Source: Mesostigma viride
Taxonomy: Eukaryota > Streptophyta > Mesostigmatophyceae > Mesostigmatales > Mesostigmataceae
Assembly: GCA_009746045.1 (NCBI GenBank)
Contig: RPFO01000065.1
Coordinates: 3,108,851 to 3,172,850 of the forward strand
Direction: 5' to 3'
DNA: 64,000 nt
The notes under the pieces were generated by a model. That model was not told the DNA's origin, did not search any database, and was given only the letters and a program-made list of their open reading frames with translations. The translations under genes and the position numbers were made by a program. This document shows, piece by piece, positions 1 through 13,600 of the stretch (position 1 is the first letter of the stretch; the number at the start of each line of letters is the position of its first letter).

Positions 1-755
1 GGTGGGGAATAACGTTAGCAGTGGGGGTGGGGAAAAACGTTAGCAGCCCGGGGGTGTGGAATAACGTTAGCAGCGGGTCATGGGAATAGCGTTAGCAGTG
101 GGGGGAAGAGAATAACGTTAGCAACCAACGGGTAGGGGACTAGCGTTAGCAACCAGGGGGGGGGAATAACGCTAGCAGCGGGGGGTGGGGAATAACGTTA
201 TCAGTGGGGGGTGGGGACTAGCGTTAGCAGCCAAGGGGTGGGGAATAACGTTAGCAGCGGGGGGTGGGGAATAACGTTAGCAGTGGGGGGTGGGGACTAA
301 CGTTAGCAGTAGGGGTGGGGAATCACGTTAGTAGCGGGGGTGGGGAATAATGTTAGCGGTGGGGGGTGGGGAATAAGGTATGAGCGGGTCATGCGGAAGA
401 ACGTTAGCAGCGGGGGGTGGGGACTAGCGTTAGCAGCCAAGGGGTGGGGAATAACGTTAGCAGCGGGGGGTGGGGAATAACGTTAGCAGTGGGGGGTGGG
501 GAATAACCTTAGCAGTAGGGGTGGGGAATCACGTTAGTAGCGGGGGGTGGGGAATAATGTTAGCGGTGGGGGGTGGGGAATAAGGTATGAGCGGGTCATG
601 CGGAATAACGTTAGCAGCGGGGGGTGGGGAATAACGTTAGCAGTGGGGGGTGGGGAATAACGTTAGCAGCGGGGGGTGGGGAATAACCTTAGCAGTGGGG
701 GGTGGGGACTAACGTTAGCAGCCACGGGGCGGGGAATACTTGGAGCGGGGGGGTG
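1..755. repeat. G-rich minisatellite with higher-order repeat
   Basis: About thirty imperfect copies of a roughly 24-bp unit, a G-rich half (GGGGGTGGGG) followed by AATAACGTTAGCAGC. Variants such as ACTAGCGTT, AATCACGTTAGTAG and AATAAGGTATGAGCGGG recur in the same order about 210 bases apart (the GGTATGAGCGGGTCATGCGG variant occurs near 368 and 578), so a higher-order unit of eight or nine monomers has been duplicated. The array begins at or before the window edge. No gene is visible in it. Confidence 0.9.
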
Positions 756-2104
756 GGGAGTGACGTTGCGGCCTATACCACATATCATTATAAAGTTGGT
801 TATTGTACCACCGTGCTGGGGGTCCAGCATACTAGAACACAAGGTGTTGCTCCCGTTGGCAGCGTGGGCGGGTGCCAGGATGTGTGGTTGGGTGGTTGGG
901 TGGGAGCTGAAAAGAGGCCTCTCTACGTCCCCTACACCAGTCTATATACTGACTGCCCATCACAATTGTGACACTCCTGGCGGCTGGCGCAGGTGCAAGG
1001 TCTAGTGACGTACATGACAAGCTACCAAGGCAGGCACACATTGGTAGGCCGGCCGCTGCAGTACCCTCGTGACAGGCGCTAGTACTACGCTACCTACCAC
1101 AGGTCGGTCCCCTTTCAGCCCGTCCTATTTCAAATACATAATTAGCAAAGCTCAACAATTACCAAAGGCATTTCGAAACGGTCATCGCCATAGCTTTGTT
1201 CGGTATTGTGTGCATACAAAGATTCTATTGGAAGTTTTACAACAACATGACCTCGCTGTAGCCTGGAGGTAGGAATGGAGGCCAATCTTTTATGATAGAT
1301 AGAAGGTGGTCTCACTGACAGCCATTTTGAGACCACTTACCCCTTACAAAAGGCTTTCATGGCACCGACAGCGCGGGTTTCGTGCGTCTTGTGAGCCGTC
1401 TTGGCACCAGCCACGTTCATGGCCGATGTAATCCGTCTGGCTTGCGTCTTGATATTCAATTCCTTAGTGGGGCTTTCGCCACGAAAGACATAAGCGTTAA
1501 AACTGCACCACCCAAAAGCCAGAAATTCAAAATCAGAACAACCTTCAAAACACGTTATGGGAGCTCACTCCTGGGCCATGATCATTGTATGTCGTGGTGT
1601 TCACCCCATATCTTGGCGACAATTACCACCCCCCACCCCTCCTCCCGCTACACCAAATTTCACCACCGTCCGCTCTATCGGCTCTCTCAATGGACAGGCA
1701 ATGACCTGAACTGTGGTAACGACAAGGCAGCAGCAGCAACAGCAAGAGTGGAAGAGTGGATGCATTCGTACATGCAAGTATGTCATCATTGCTGCACGCG
1801 GATGAAAAGGGCATCTGCTCGCAATTGCAAGCATGCGAGCGTGCAAGCGTGTAAGCGTTCAAGCGTGCACGCGCGCAAGCGTGCAAGCGTGTTATAACGC
1901 GAACGGTAAACAATTCCCCGAAACAACGAAAACCTGTGCATCTCTTCATGTGGTCCCGACAACGTTCGCGTATGCTAAACTGCGAGCCTGCTGCCTGGCC
2001 TGGAACGTTGCGTGGCCAGTGGCCAGGACACGCGGTGTAAGGAGAACCCACCAACTCGGCCGCACGGTGCACAAACGCCACACAGGCCAAGAACAAAGAT
2101 CAAA
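756..2104. other. No recognisable gene
   Basis: Mixed sequence between the first minisatellite and the Mutator-like element. Short open frames exist on both strands but none shows a domain or credible splice structure. A small cluster of 8-10-bp GCAAGCGTG-type repeats lies near 1825-1895. Confidence 0.5.
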
Positions 2105-2113
2105 TATTTTCCA

Positions 2114-2235
2114 GGGCTTTTGACAGATCTGTAAAGTTAGGGCCCGAAAAATACAGATGGCTAGGCGTATATGCAGATCTGTTTTTTTATTCCAGATCTG
2201 TACGTAAACTCCGACGTAATGCCTTTACGTCTTCG
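2114..2235 (+). repeat. MULE left terminal inverted repeat
   Basis: The 122-bp left TIR pairs with 5599-5720. It contains three CAGATCTG-type palindromic sites, possibly transposase-binding sites (inference from spacing and palindromy only). Confidence 0.9.
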
Positions 2236-3263
2236 GGGGTCGAGGTGCAGGCCGTGTTCACTTGTTCAGTACCTGGAAGCAAAATTCAGCCATGGCTACT
2301 GTACGAAAGCTAGAGGAATGTCAGCCGTATGACCTGCACACGAGGGTAATTAAGAAATCAAGCCGAAGTTAATCCTGCATCTGAGCGAGCAGAATAATTG
2401 CAAACACAACAGCAATTGTGCGACAGACCAAACAATATTGCCGCGTGCACTAGGCTCTGTATTCTGGTCACACCCATGTGCATTTGCTGCATTGGATTAG
2501 GCGCCATTACGAACTGAGTCGAGGGAAAACGCGAGGAGCGCCATCTAAGCAGTTGCTTGTCATGTCTATACGCCCGGGCATCTTATTATCTGTCTACCAT
2601 GCACGCATTTTCCTTGGACGAATCAAACAGCTTTTGACATTTTAATGGCGACATTGAAGTCCGGCCACGACAATATAGCGCTGCTCAGAGCTTCGTTGCC
2701 GAGAAAGGTTTAAGATGTGCTTTGTCCGGGCCGATAATGTAACTCTGCATAGACCCCGGTAGCTTTCAGCATGCGCATATTGCTTGAGGTAAGCGAGCCA
2801 CGACGCCTGCAGGTGCTCCTGCCGAGGTGGAGACCTCCGAGAGCACGTGGATTAGGCTCATGCGTCAAAGCAGCATCGACCTTCATTCTCCTGGTGTGGA
2901 AGGTCACTTTTCAGGATTAACATATCTGAATGTTGATGGCCTGTGCATTTTCTGTCAATTGAGCAGCGATTGAAACCATGAGCCGTGCAAGTGTAAGGTG
3001 CAGAATTCAGTTGATGAACCCAAGCCGGTAATGTGCAGAATTGATGAACCCAAGTTATATGTGCAGATGTTTCGTCCCACTGGCTGTGTGCTAGTGCATG
3101 AACCGTCTAGGCCCTTGGCGTGTACTCACTTGCTGCAACCGTGCCCACAGCTGCTTGTCAATACACGCGGCAGGCACAATGACTTTTGCCGCGAGGTGAA
3201 ACATTGAACTCCCCCACACCTTGCAGTTTTCACTCTTTGTTTTCCCTATCCATCCTACCCCCC

Positions 3264-4255
3264 AGCACACACACATGCACACACACACACACACACACAC
3301 GCCCACATACTGCACATGCACACAAATGTTCACACACACACGCCCACATACTACACATGCACACAAATGTTCACACACACATGCACACACGCACACACAT
3401 ACACACATGCACACATGCACACATGCACACATGCACACATGCACGCATGCACACACGCACACACGCACACACGCACACACGCACACACGCACACACGCAC
3501 ACACGCACACACGCACACACGCACACACGCACACACGCACACACGCACACACGCACACACGCACACACGCACACACGCACACACGCACACACGCACACAC
3601 GCACACACGCACACACGCACACACGCACACACGCACACACGCACACACGCACACACGCACACACGCACACACGCACACACGCACACACGCACACACGCAC
3701 ACACGCACACACGCACACACGCACACACGCACACACGCACACACGCACACACGCACACACGCACACACGCACACACGCACACACGCACACACGCACACAC
3801 GCACACACGCACACACGCACACACGCACACACGCACACACGCACACACGCACACACGCACACACGCACACACGCACACACGCACACACGCACACACGCAC
3901 ACACGCACACACGCACACACGCACACACGCACACACGCACACACGCACACACGCACACATGCACACACGCACACACGCACACACGCACACATGCACACAC
4001 ACACACGCACACACGCACACATGCACACATGCACACACGCACACACGCACACATGCACACATGCACACATGCACACATGCACACATGCACACATGCACAC
4101 ACCCACGTGCGCACATGCACGCTAACACATGCGCACACACTAACACACACATCGTCGTCAGAACACACATGCACACAAATGTGCACACACCCACGAGCAC
4201 ACGTGCACATGCATACAATCCCACACAAACACAGGCAGACTTGCACACATGCGCC
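3264..4255. repeat. CACACG/CACATG hexanucleotide satellite
   Basis: Nearly pure ACACGC hexamers from about 3440 to 3955, flanked by mixed CACATG/CACACG and dinucleotide CA tracts. It lies inside the Mutator-like element. The array gives long open frames on both strands (alternating Thr-His, or Cys-Val), which are artefacts of a period divisible by three and not genes. Confidence 0.95.
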
Positions 4256-5598
4256 ACATACATTAATCCATCACCAATAAACTGGTTGCTTGGACCCAAC
4301 GACCTTCTTACTCGCCTGTCCACCCAACGTTCTGCCCATCCTCCCGCCTGCCCGCCTGCATGTCTGCCACCCGCCTACTGCCCACCCATCTGTCAGCCTG
4401 CCTGCCTGCTTGTGTGCATGCCTGCGGGCCTGCATGTGCACCTGCGCCCATGCACCTGTTATGCCCCCATGGCACGTATATGCAGCCTAGCTAGTTGAGT
4501 GTCTCTTCGCACGCGCACATGGGTGGCTACATGGGCATTTGCCTGTGTCTTGGGCTGGGGGGTTGGGCTGATTAGTTCAAGAGTGGGCGGGAAGACGGTG
4601 GTATAATTGGGTGGGTAGGGACGGAGTGGATGGATGATTGGGGGGGCTGGATGCGGGTGGGACTCAAGTTCGTGTAAAGTCCAAAGTTGCCTGTAGCATC
4701 AGCAAAAATAAGCGAGAAAGCAGCCTAATTCAAGGAGCCTACTTGTTGTAACATGTGCCAAACTGCAATTAATGGTTGCAGGCTCACAAGCTGCCAGCTT
4801 CATAACGCAAATGGAATGAATTGCATGGTTACAGGACAAGCGTGTGGTTGGAAATCTTACAATGCCTGGCAACGTCTCTTTCATGTGCCCACTGAGAACC
4901 GCTGTTCAACACAGGAAGGCTTTGGCAAGCAACGAGCTTCGGCCAGGGCCTTCATTGCAAGGAAGCGTGTGTGAAGCAATAACGTCAGGATTTACAAGCA
5001 GAAACTATACCTAACTTTGCGACCTTCATGCAGTATGTCATGTGCATGGCTGTGTAGTATGTGCCAACAATCACAACGAAAAAGTGCGAAATTGCAAACA
5101 TTGCCATGGAAGGGCAGGAGCCACGCACGCAGCAAATTAAAACGGTTCGTGAACCAATCTGTCGGGCATAAAGGCAGCAAAGTCTGGCCAGCAATAATGC
5201 AGTGCGATGCGAGAAAAACTCGGTAACTATGGCAGGCAGGCGCAGCTCGTCCTCAGCAGTGCTATCTAACGTGACGGCGCCTTATTTCCGCGTGCACGGT
5301 GCCGAACATGGCACTGGCCTGATTCCAGTTGCAGCAACGCCAGATGCCTTCCCGTCATAGAGCAGAGGCTTCACGTACCAATCGTAATGCTTCCCGTGAT
5401 AATGCACTCGCGTCCGAACAAAATGTCGAGAAAGCAAACAGTCTACACGCGATACAACTGGGCTGCTAGCTTTTCAGGACTGGTTTTACCATGCCTTAAA
5501 ATTCCATTAGCTTACTTTTAAAACCATGGCTGACTAATTTTGGCTAATTTGCAGGTATTTGTGCCGCACCGCCCGCATGCATGGCCTGGGACGAGTCT

Positions 5599-5720
5599 CG
5601 AAGACGTAAGGGCATTACGTCGGAGTTTACGTACAGATCTGGAATAAAAAAACAGATCTGCATATACGCCTAGCCATCTGTATTTTTCGGGCCCTAACTT
5701 TTCAGATCTGTCAAAAGCCC
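5599..5720 (-). repeat. MULE right terminal inverted repeat
   Basis: Reverse complement of 2114-2235 with about two mismatches. It is followed directly by the second copy of the 9-bp target duplication at 5721-5729. Confidence 0.9.
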
Positions 5721-5729
5721 TATTTTCCA

Positions 5730-6570
5730 TGCAAACTTCCACTTTTTCTGGATATTTTGCAAGTGCGGTGGAAGAGCGGTCGGTCGCTCGGCTCACCAGC
5801 GAAACCCAGCGAAGGCCTGCTTTGAGTGCTTTCCCGGTTCCCCAGCCAAAACGAGCTTCGCTGGGCTTCGGCTGTCGGCCTTCGCTGGGTGTCGGATATC
5901 GTAACATACGGGGAAGTTAATGACCGAAAAAGCGTATAATAAGCGGGAATCAGTAAAACTAGAACCTGAAATTAATGGTCATACAGAATCCTGGTCGACA
6001 TGCTTTTCTTTGCGACATTCGTTATTGTCGACGTTTTAGGTACGAGAGGGTTTTGCATAACTTAATTAATTTTGATTCTTCTAGATAAGCCTTATCTTTG
6101 TCGGCACATTGTGGCACACAACGGATCGTTACGTATAGAGTTGAGGTAGCACTTGTTAGAAAACCATGCGTCATTCTTCTTCAGACGGGTTGTTTGGTTT
6201 AGCTGCACAGCAAAGGCCGGCCTTTTAATGGCGATTCCTGGGTTAGACGATGGAAAGCGCTGCACCAGATTCGCTATTAACTGAACAGCAGCTCGTGAAA
6301 ATCCGGGAATTACGCCCCGCCCTTCGGTCAGTAAACACATCGTTTATCATCCTGGACAAAGGTAATGCCGAAGCTTGCTGGTGCATCCTGCGCGATTCCG
6401 ATTCTTGTTGCATATTAGTATTTGCAACTAAGCGCTTCTGGCTTGCCATTTCGCCCAATTACTGCCTGGCGTATTGAAGCTCACTCACGTTCAAGGATAA
6501 CACCACCGGTATTCAGTGGTTTCTTGAGCGGCCAGGAGCTGTCAAATTTTCAATTTCAAGGGCCACAGCG
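5730..6570. other. No recognisable gene
   Basis: Unique-looking sequence right of the Mutator-like element. Several short open frames are present but none has a recognisable domain or convincing splice sites. Confidence 0.45.
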
Positions 6571-6579
6571 GTCAGTTCA

Positions 6580-7180
6580 AATAGCCATAAATTGCTTTCC
6601 GCCTTGTTACGGGGTGAACGCTCCGACCTGATTGCTTGACTCTACGCCTCCTGGGATGGATGCCCTCGGTATGCCCAACTCTTATACTCTGTTCTTGAAC
6701 TGGGCTTCCATCAGGTCCCGTTGGTGCCCTAAAGGACGATACGCCAATATGTACTGGGCTCGTTGCCGACGAGACCGCGGCTGTCCATTTCCAGTTCTGG
6801 GGGGATGAAGTGAAAGTGTTCCAGCCGGGAGACATCGTGCGACTGTCCAACGGGTGAGCTGAGTCTTGCCATAATTTCCTTCATAACGCGGGTTTTCCGC
6901 TGGAACAGCCACTTGCAGGGCTTATATCGAGCATCACTTGGATGAGCCTTTTCTCTCATCCCGAAGTAGATGGTGTTGCTTGCACAGACAGCCTCGACTC
7001 ACCCCAAGAAGACATTAGGCCCCGTTTTGCAAGCCAAAGGGATGGCTAATATCCCAACTAACTGGACGTCAACTTTCAGAACAAGCGCCCCTCGCTCAGC
7101 CGGATTCATGAACAGGTCCAAACCGGCGACTTTAATGGTGTGGGGACTGCCATCCCATTCCGTCCTGGCCCTGTACGTTT
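6580..7180 (-). pseudogene. Possible degenerate coding remnant
   Basis: On the minus strand, amino-acid-like sequence runs in broken frames: an open stretch upstream of 6999, then 6959-6729, then a shifted frame across 6850-6572. Its composition (for example KPCKWLFQRK and FHFIPPELEMDSRG) looks more protein-like than its shadow frames, but stops and frame changes interrupt it and no domain is recognised. It could be an old transposon ORF or a gene fragment cut off by the adjoining satellite block. Confidence 0.25.
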
Positions 7181-7298
7181 TAACGGGAACCCCCCTTGGC
7201 CTTACACAATGGGAATATCGATTGTGCTGTTCCTCATTCCATCGTGTTGGCCTGGTTCCCTCGGTTCCCTCATCCCTGTGTTTGGTCACTACAGTTCT

Positions 7299-7695
7299 CT
7301 GTGTGTGCATGCGTGTGCATGCGTGTGCATGCGCGTGCATGCGTGTGCATGCGTGTGCATGCGTGTGCATGTGTGTGCATGTGTGTGCATGCGCGTGCAT
7401 GTGTGTGCATGCGCGTGCATGCGTGTGCATGCGTGTGCATGCGCGTGCATGCGTGTGCATGCGTGTGCATGCGTGTGCATGTGTGTGCATGCGTGTGCAT
7501 GCGTGTGCATGCGCGTGCATGCGTGTGCATGCGTGTGCATGTGTGTGCATGTGTGTGCATGCGTGTGCATGCGTGTGCATGCGCGTGCATGCGTGTGCAT
7601 GCGTGTGCATGTGTGTGCATGCGTGTGCATGTGTGTGCATGTGTGTGCATGTGTGTGCATGCGTGTGCATGTGTGTGCATGTGTGTGCATGTTTG
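7299..7695. repeat. 10-bp satellite (GYGTGCATGY)n
   Basis: About forty tandem copies of a decamer based on GTGTGCATGC with T/C alternation at two positions. The unit contains the palindrome TGCA. Coding potential is an artefact of repetition. Confidence 0.95.
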
Positions 7696-7786
7696 TATGT
7701 ACGTGTGGTCAAGTGCATGGCTGTCCGTGGGCGTGGGCGTGTGTGTGCGCGTGTGCATGCACGTGCCCGTGCGCGTGGCCGTGGCC

Positions 7787-8271
7787 GTGGCAGTGGCAGT
7801 GGCAGTGGCAGTGGCAGTGGCAGTGGCAGTGGCAGTGGCAGTGGCAGTGGCAGTGGCAGTGGCAGTGGCAGTGGCAGTGGCAGTGGCAGTGGCAGTGGCA
7901 GTGGCAGTGGCAGTGGAGGTGGAGGTGGAGGTGGAGGTGGAGGTGGAGGTGGAGGTGGAGGTGGAGGTGGAGGTGGAGGTGGAGGTGGAGGTGGAGGTGG
8001 AGGTGGAGGTGGAGGTGGAGGTGGAGGTGGAGGTGGAGGTGGAGGTGGAGGTGGAGGTGGAGGTGGAGGTGGAGGTGGAGGTGGAGGTGGAGGTGGTGGC
8101 GGTGGGAGTGGGAGTGGGAGTGGGAGTGGGAGTGGGAGTGGGAGTGGGAGTGGGAGTGGGAGTGGGAGTGGGAGTGGGAGTGGGAGTGGGAGTGGGAGTG
8201 GGAGTGGGAGTGGGAGTGGGAGTGGGAGTGGGAGTGGGAGTGGGAGTGGGAGTGGGAGTGGGAGTGGGAGT
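7787..8271. repeat. Three adjoining hexanucleotide satellite blocks
   Basis: Three internally homogeneous blocks lie edge to edge: GGCAGT repeats (about 7787-7914), GGAGGT repeats (about 7915-8096) and GGGAGT repeats (about 8103-8271). All are G-rich with runs that could form G-quadruplexes. The long Gly-Ser or poly-Gly frames they produce are not taken as genes. Confidence 0.95.
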
Positions 8272-8297
8272 CGGCGCCGGCGCGGGCGCAGGCGCGG

Positions 8298-8820
<523 letters not shown>

Positions 8821-8939
8821 GGTACTCACCGCCGTTGGAAGAGCGGTCGCCCTCGCAAAGTCTGGACCCGAAGAGCTGCCTGGCTACAGCTTTGTATTGC
8901 TAACCTGCTTGCCACCGATGCTGCCTGGCCAACCTATGG

Positions 8940-10530
8940 CTTCCACACACATGTCGTTGCCATGGCTTCCACACGCATGTCGTTGCCATCGCGTCCACAC
9001 ACGTGTCGTTGCCATCGCGTCCACACACATGTCGTTGCCATAGTGTCCACACACACGTGTCGTTGCCATCGCGTCCACACACACGTGTCGTTGCCATCGC
9101 GTCCACACACACGTGTCGTTGCCATCGCGTCCACACACGTGTCGTTGCCATCGCGTCCCCACACATGTCGTTGCCATCGCGTCCACACACACATGTCGTT
9201 GCCATCGCGTCCACACACATGTCGTTGCCATCGCGTCCACACACACGTGTCGTTGCCATCGCGTCCACACACGTGTCGTTGCCATCGCGTCCACACACAC
9301 GTGTCGTTGCCATCGCGTCCACACACACGTCTCGTTGCCATCGCGTCCACACACATGTCGTTGCCATCGCGTCCACACACACGTGTCGTTGCCATCGCGT
9401 CCACACACGTGTCGTTGCCATCGCGTCCACACACACGTGTCGTTGCCATCGCGTCCACACACACGTCTCGTTGCCATCGCGTCCACACACACGTGTCGTT
9501 GCCATCGCGTCCACACACACATGTCGTTGCCATCGCGTCCACACACGTGTCGTTACCATCGCGTCCACACACACGTGTCGTTGCCATCGCGTCCACACAC
9601 ATGTCGTTGCCATCGCGTCCACACACACGTGTCGTTGCCATCGCGTCCACACACACGTCTCGTTGCCATCGCGTCCACACACACGTGTCGTTGCCATCGC
9701 GTCCACACACGTGTCGTTGCCATCGCGTCCACACACATGTCGTTGCCATCGCGTCCACACACATGTCGTTGCCATCGCGTCCACACACGCATGTCGTTGC
9801 CATCGCGTCCACACACACATGTCGTTGCCATCGCTTCCACACACGTGTCGTTGCCATCGCGTCCACACACACGTGTCGTTGCCATCGCGTCCAGACACAC
9901 ATGTCGTTGCCATCGCGTCCACACACACATGTCGTTGCCATCGCGTTTACACACACGTGCCGTTCCCATCGCGTCCACACACACATGTCGTTGCCATCAC
10001 GTCCACACATGAGTCGTTGCCATCACGTCCACACATGAGTCGTTGCCATCGCGTCCACACACACATGTCGTTGCCATCGCGTCCACACACACATGTCGTT
10101 GCCATCGCGTCCACACACACGTGCCGTTGCCATCGCGTCCACACACACATGTCGTTGCATCGCGTCCACACACACGTGTCATTGCCATCGCGTCCACACA
10201 CATGTCGTTGCCATCGCGTCCACACACATGTCGTTGCCATCGCGTCCACACACACGTGTCGTTGCCATCGCGTCCACACACACATGTCGTTGCCATCGCG
10301 TCCACACACATGTCGTTGCCATCGCGTCCACACACACATGTCGTTGCCATCGCGTCCACACACGTGTCGTTGCCATCGCGTCCACACACATGTCGTTGCC
10401 ATCGCGTCCACACACACGTGTCGTTGCCATCGCGTCCACACACATGTCGTTGCCATCGCGTCCACACACACGTGTCGTTGCCATCGCGTCCACACACACG
10501 TGTCGTTGTCATCGCATCCACTGACATGTT
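8940..10530. repeat. 27-29-bp minisatellite
   Basis: Nearly sixty tandem copies of a unit reading CACACGTGTCGTTGCCATCG followed by CGTCCA. Length varies because the CA run holds two to four repeats, and there are ACGTG/ACATG variants. The CACGTG core is palindromic. The array gives spurious open frames on both strands. Confidence 0.95.
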
Positions 10531-10666
10531 GTTGTCATCCTAATGCCTCCTCCATATCTCCTCCTGCTTGTCTAGTTTCTGATGGAATATAGCCGTACCC
10601 TTGCGCGCACGCGTGCGTGCGTGCCTACTTGCTTGCTTGCTTGCACGGGTTATTTATCACCCGCAG

Positions 10667-13600
10667 GTTCACGAAGGTGTTTGTGGAGGAGCCCAACCTG
10701 ACCAAGATACCCTGGGTGGCCGACTCCAGCGACCCTCAACAGAACCTGGTGCGTGCAAGGGTGCCTGGCTCCTACAGCAGGACCTGGTGTGCGCGAGGTT
10801 GCCTTTCTCATGGCCATGCATGGGGGAAGTGCTGGCTGGCGGCGCACCTGCTGGCCTGCGTGATAAGAGGCATGCTCCAGCCGTGGTTGTGGAGCTGTTT
10901 ATGCATGGCTGGTGGTGTGATGGGGAGCAGGCAGGCAGAAGCGTCACACTGCCATGTGGCCACCTGTCCTTTCTACCGACAATCTTTCTGGATTCACGCA
11001 GCAGGGGCGTGCTCCTGGTTGGTGGCTTACCTCAGAGCGCTGCCTGCTAGGAGCGCTGCATGAACTGGGGATGACCCCATGCAGGGTCATGGGCCACCTC
11101 ACGTGCTGCTTTCCTGCCACAACGTATGGTGTGGGGCCAGGACACGCCATTGTGGGATCTGCTCATGTGGCAAGCGGTGTAACTATCCCGGTCGGATACT
11201 GGCAAGTATCTTGTGCGAGTTAGCATCAGGTATAGCAAGACCGCCTGCCTTTTGAGGGTTTGGAAGGGGATTGGAGGAGGTTGGGTAAGTCTGGGGTATC
11301 GTGGCCGTGCTGTGTTGTTGATGGCTGCGCTGCGTGGAAACGATGCGGCGCCTCCACAGGATGATGGCCTGGGGTTGGCTGGTCCAACCACCGCCTGATG
11401 GCCTAGGGTGGGCTGGTCCAACCACTACCTGATGGCCTCGAGTTGGCTGGTCCAACACTAGATGATGGCCTGGGGTTGGCTGGTCCAACCGCTACCTGAT
11501 GGCCTGGGGTGGGCTGGTCCAACCGCTACCTGATGGCCTGGGGTTGGCTGGTCCAACCACTGCCAGGTGGCCTGGAGTTGGCTGGTCCAACACTACATGA
11601 TGGCCTGGGGTGGGCTGGTCCAACCGCTACATGATGGCCTGGGGTTGGCTGGTCCAACCACTGCCAGGTGGCCTGGAGTTGGCTGGTCCAACACTACATG
11701 ATGGCCTGGGGTGGGCTGGTCCAACCACTACATGATGGCCTGGGGTTGGCTGGTCCAACACTAGATGATGGCCTGGAGTTGGCTGGTCCAACAAATACCG
11801 GTGGCTGGTCCCGTGCATCGCGTGGCCAGCCAAGCACGAGCATGAAGGTTTTTTTGGGGGGGGGAGGGGGGGGGGGTGCATCATACCCTCTCACATATCC
11901 TGCCAAACGCTGCCAAGTATGTCATTTTGTGCTTTGTTGTAGTTGTTGCACCTGCCTGTGTTTGTCTTGTTGGTTTGGTTGTTGTGGCTATCTGTCCCTT
12001 ATTATTTACTTGGATAATCCATTGTTATTACCTATCTATTTTTTTACTCAAGTAGCTAGGTAATTGTCCCTTCCTACTAGATAAAATCTGTTCTATTATT
12101 CAGTATCTTCTTAAACAAATCTCTCCATTCAATAACCTCCACTTCAAACTAATCTCTCCACTCCAGTTACCTTCGAGGATTGACATCTGGGTTTCTGTTT
12201 ACCGTTTGGCATAAATAAGTTTTGGTGTGATGACCTGAACTTGGCTAATGCTCGGCGTCCGCAGCCCGTTTGTGTCTGTGCGTGGCAACCCCTTCACTTG
12301 GGGTTGTGCGTGGGGGAGCAGGTGCCCGTAGGCCTTCCCCCCCCGCGACCCTAGCTGAGGGAGGAGGGCCACCTGCACGCTGCTGAGAAAAGCATCGCTG
12401 CTGAGGGAAGCACCGCGCGGCCTGTGGAGGGCACAAGCGGTGTGCGACTGTAGCCTGCGAGGGAAGGCCAGCTACACGGTGCTACCACACTGGTGGGCCA
12501 CACATCGGCGGTCTCTTTATTGCCGTTGTTGTCGCGGATGCGGCTTATTGAGCCCTCCCTCGCAAGGGGGAGCAGCAGCGATGACGAGGACAGCGACGAC
12601 AGCCGCCACAGCGCCGCGGTTCCCAGGGGCATCTGCTTGCACCCGCAGGAACCTCCCTCAGGTGCGGCACGCCGTGGCCCTGCCACCCCTCCCGCCTTGT
12701 CCCCCGCGGATTCACTGGCGTCGCAACTGCGACAAGGCGCCGTCTGTCGTTTGAAGCGGCGGGCGGCGGGGGACGAGGGCGGCGTTTTGGACGCGGTCGG
12801 CTACCCTGCATTTCGTCTAAAGACGTCGGTGTCCTTCGCCGCGTCCCCTCCCCCTGTGCGTGCGAAAAACCCTCAGCTGCGCGACCTGTGGCCAAGGTGT
12901 GCCAGTTCAGCCCGCCCGCCCGCGTCCACCGTGGAGATGGGCGGGGGGGAGGCGCCAGGTGAGCACGACCCAGGGACCCGTGGTCAGGTGAGGGACAGTC
13001 GCCGTGGCATGGGCAGCGGCGATGGGGCACCTGGCCCAAACCCACGCCGTGGGGAGGGGGGGCGAAGTCTTCACGAGACCTTTATGAAGACATGCGTACG
13101 CGCACACTCCCACCACCACCCCTCGGACTCTTGCGAGCGCCGCCTCAAATCGTGTCCGTGCCATGGGCCGGTGGCATGCAGCGCAGAGGCTGGGTCGGTA
13201 CGTCCCGCGACCCGCATGGCGCTGGCCACGGACAGTGGCGACAGTGGTGACACTGATGAGGAGAAAGAGGAGGAGGAGCAGGAGTGGGAGAGGGGGCTTC
13301 ATCGAGATAATGGTGGTGTGGGAAAGGATGAGTGGCGCGGCGCGCTGAGAGGGACAGACCATCCTGCCAACCGGCTGGATGGGACGGCATGGCATGCAAC
13401 CGCGGGTCACGGGACGCAGCACTTTCCTAGCCACCCATCCTACTTCTATCGTGATTTGGCACCGTGCAGTGTGTATGCCAGAAACTCTGTTACGAGTCAC
13501 GGCGCGGCGGGCGGCAGCAGGGTTCCAGGTGTTACCAGCGGCCGCCAAGATGAAGGGGAGCCTGACATCTCGTGCATGGTAGGCGGGGAGGGCGACGGCT

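Larger units (their letters stand above)
2114..5720. mobile_element. Non-autonomous Mutator-like (MULE) element
   Basis: A 3607-bp segment bounded by 122-bp terminal inverted repeats (2114-2235 and 5599-5720) that differ at only about two positions. The ends read GGGCTTTTGAC and GTCAAAAGCCC. It is flanked by a perfect 9-bp direct duplication TATTTTCCA at 2105-2113 and 5721-5729. Long TIRs and a 9-bp target duplication are the diagnostic combination for Mutator-like elements. Each TIR carries three AGATCT palindromes. No transposase is recognisable inside; the centre is a large hexanucleotide satellite plus unassigned sequence, so the copy is probably non-autonomous. The near-identical TIRs suggest a fairly recent insertion. 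Confidence 0.88.

Noticed and set aside
3091-4498. Open frames up to 425 codons encoding Thr-His or Cys-Val repeats
   Set aside because: Produced by a hexanucleotide satellite whose period is a multiple of three; open on both strands at once, with no domain.
8884-10592. Many 100-500-codon frames across the 27-29-bp minisatellite
   Set aside because: Repeat artefacts open in several frames on both strands.
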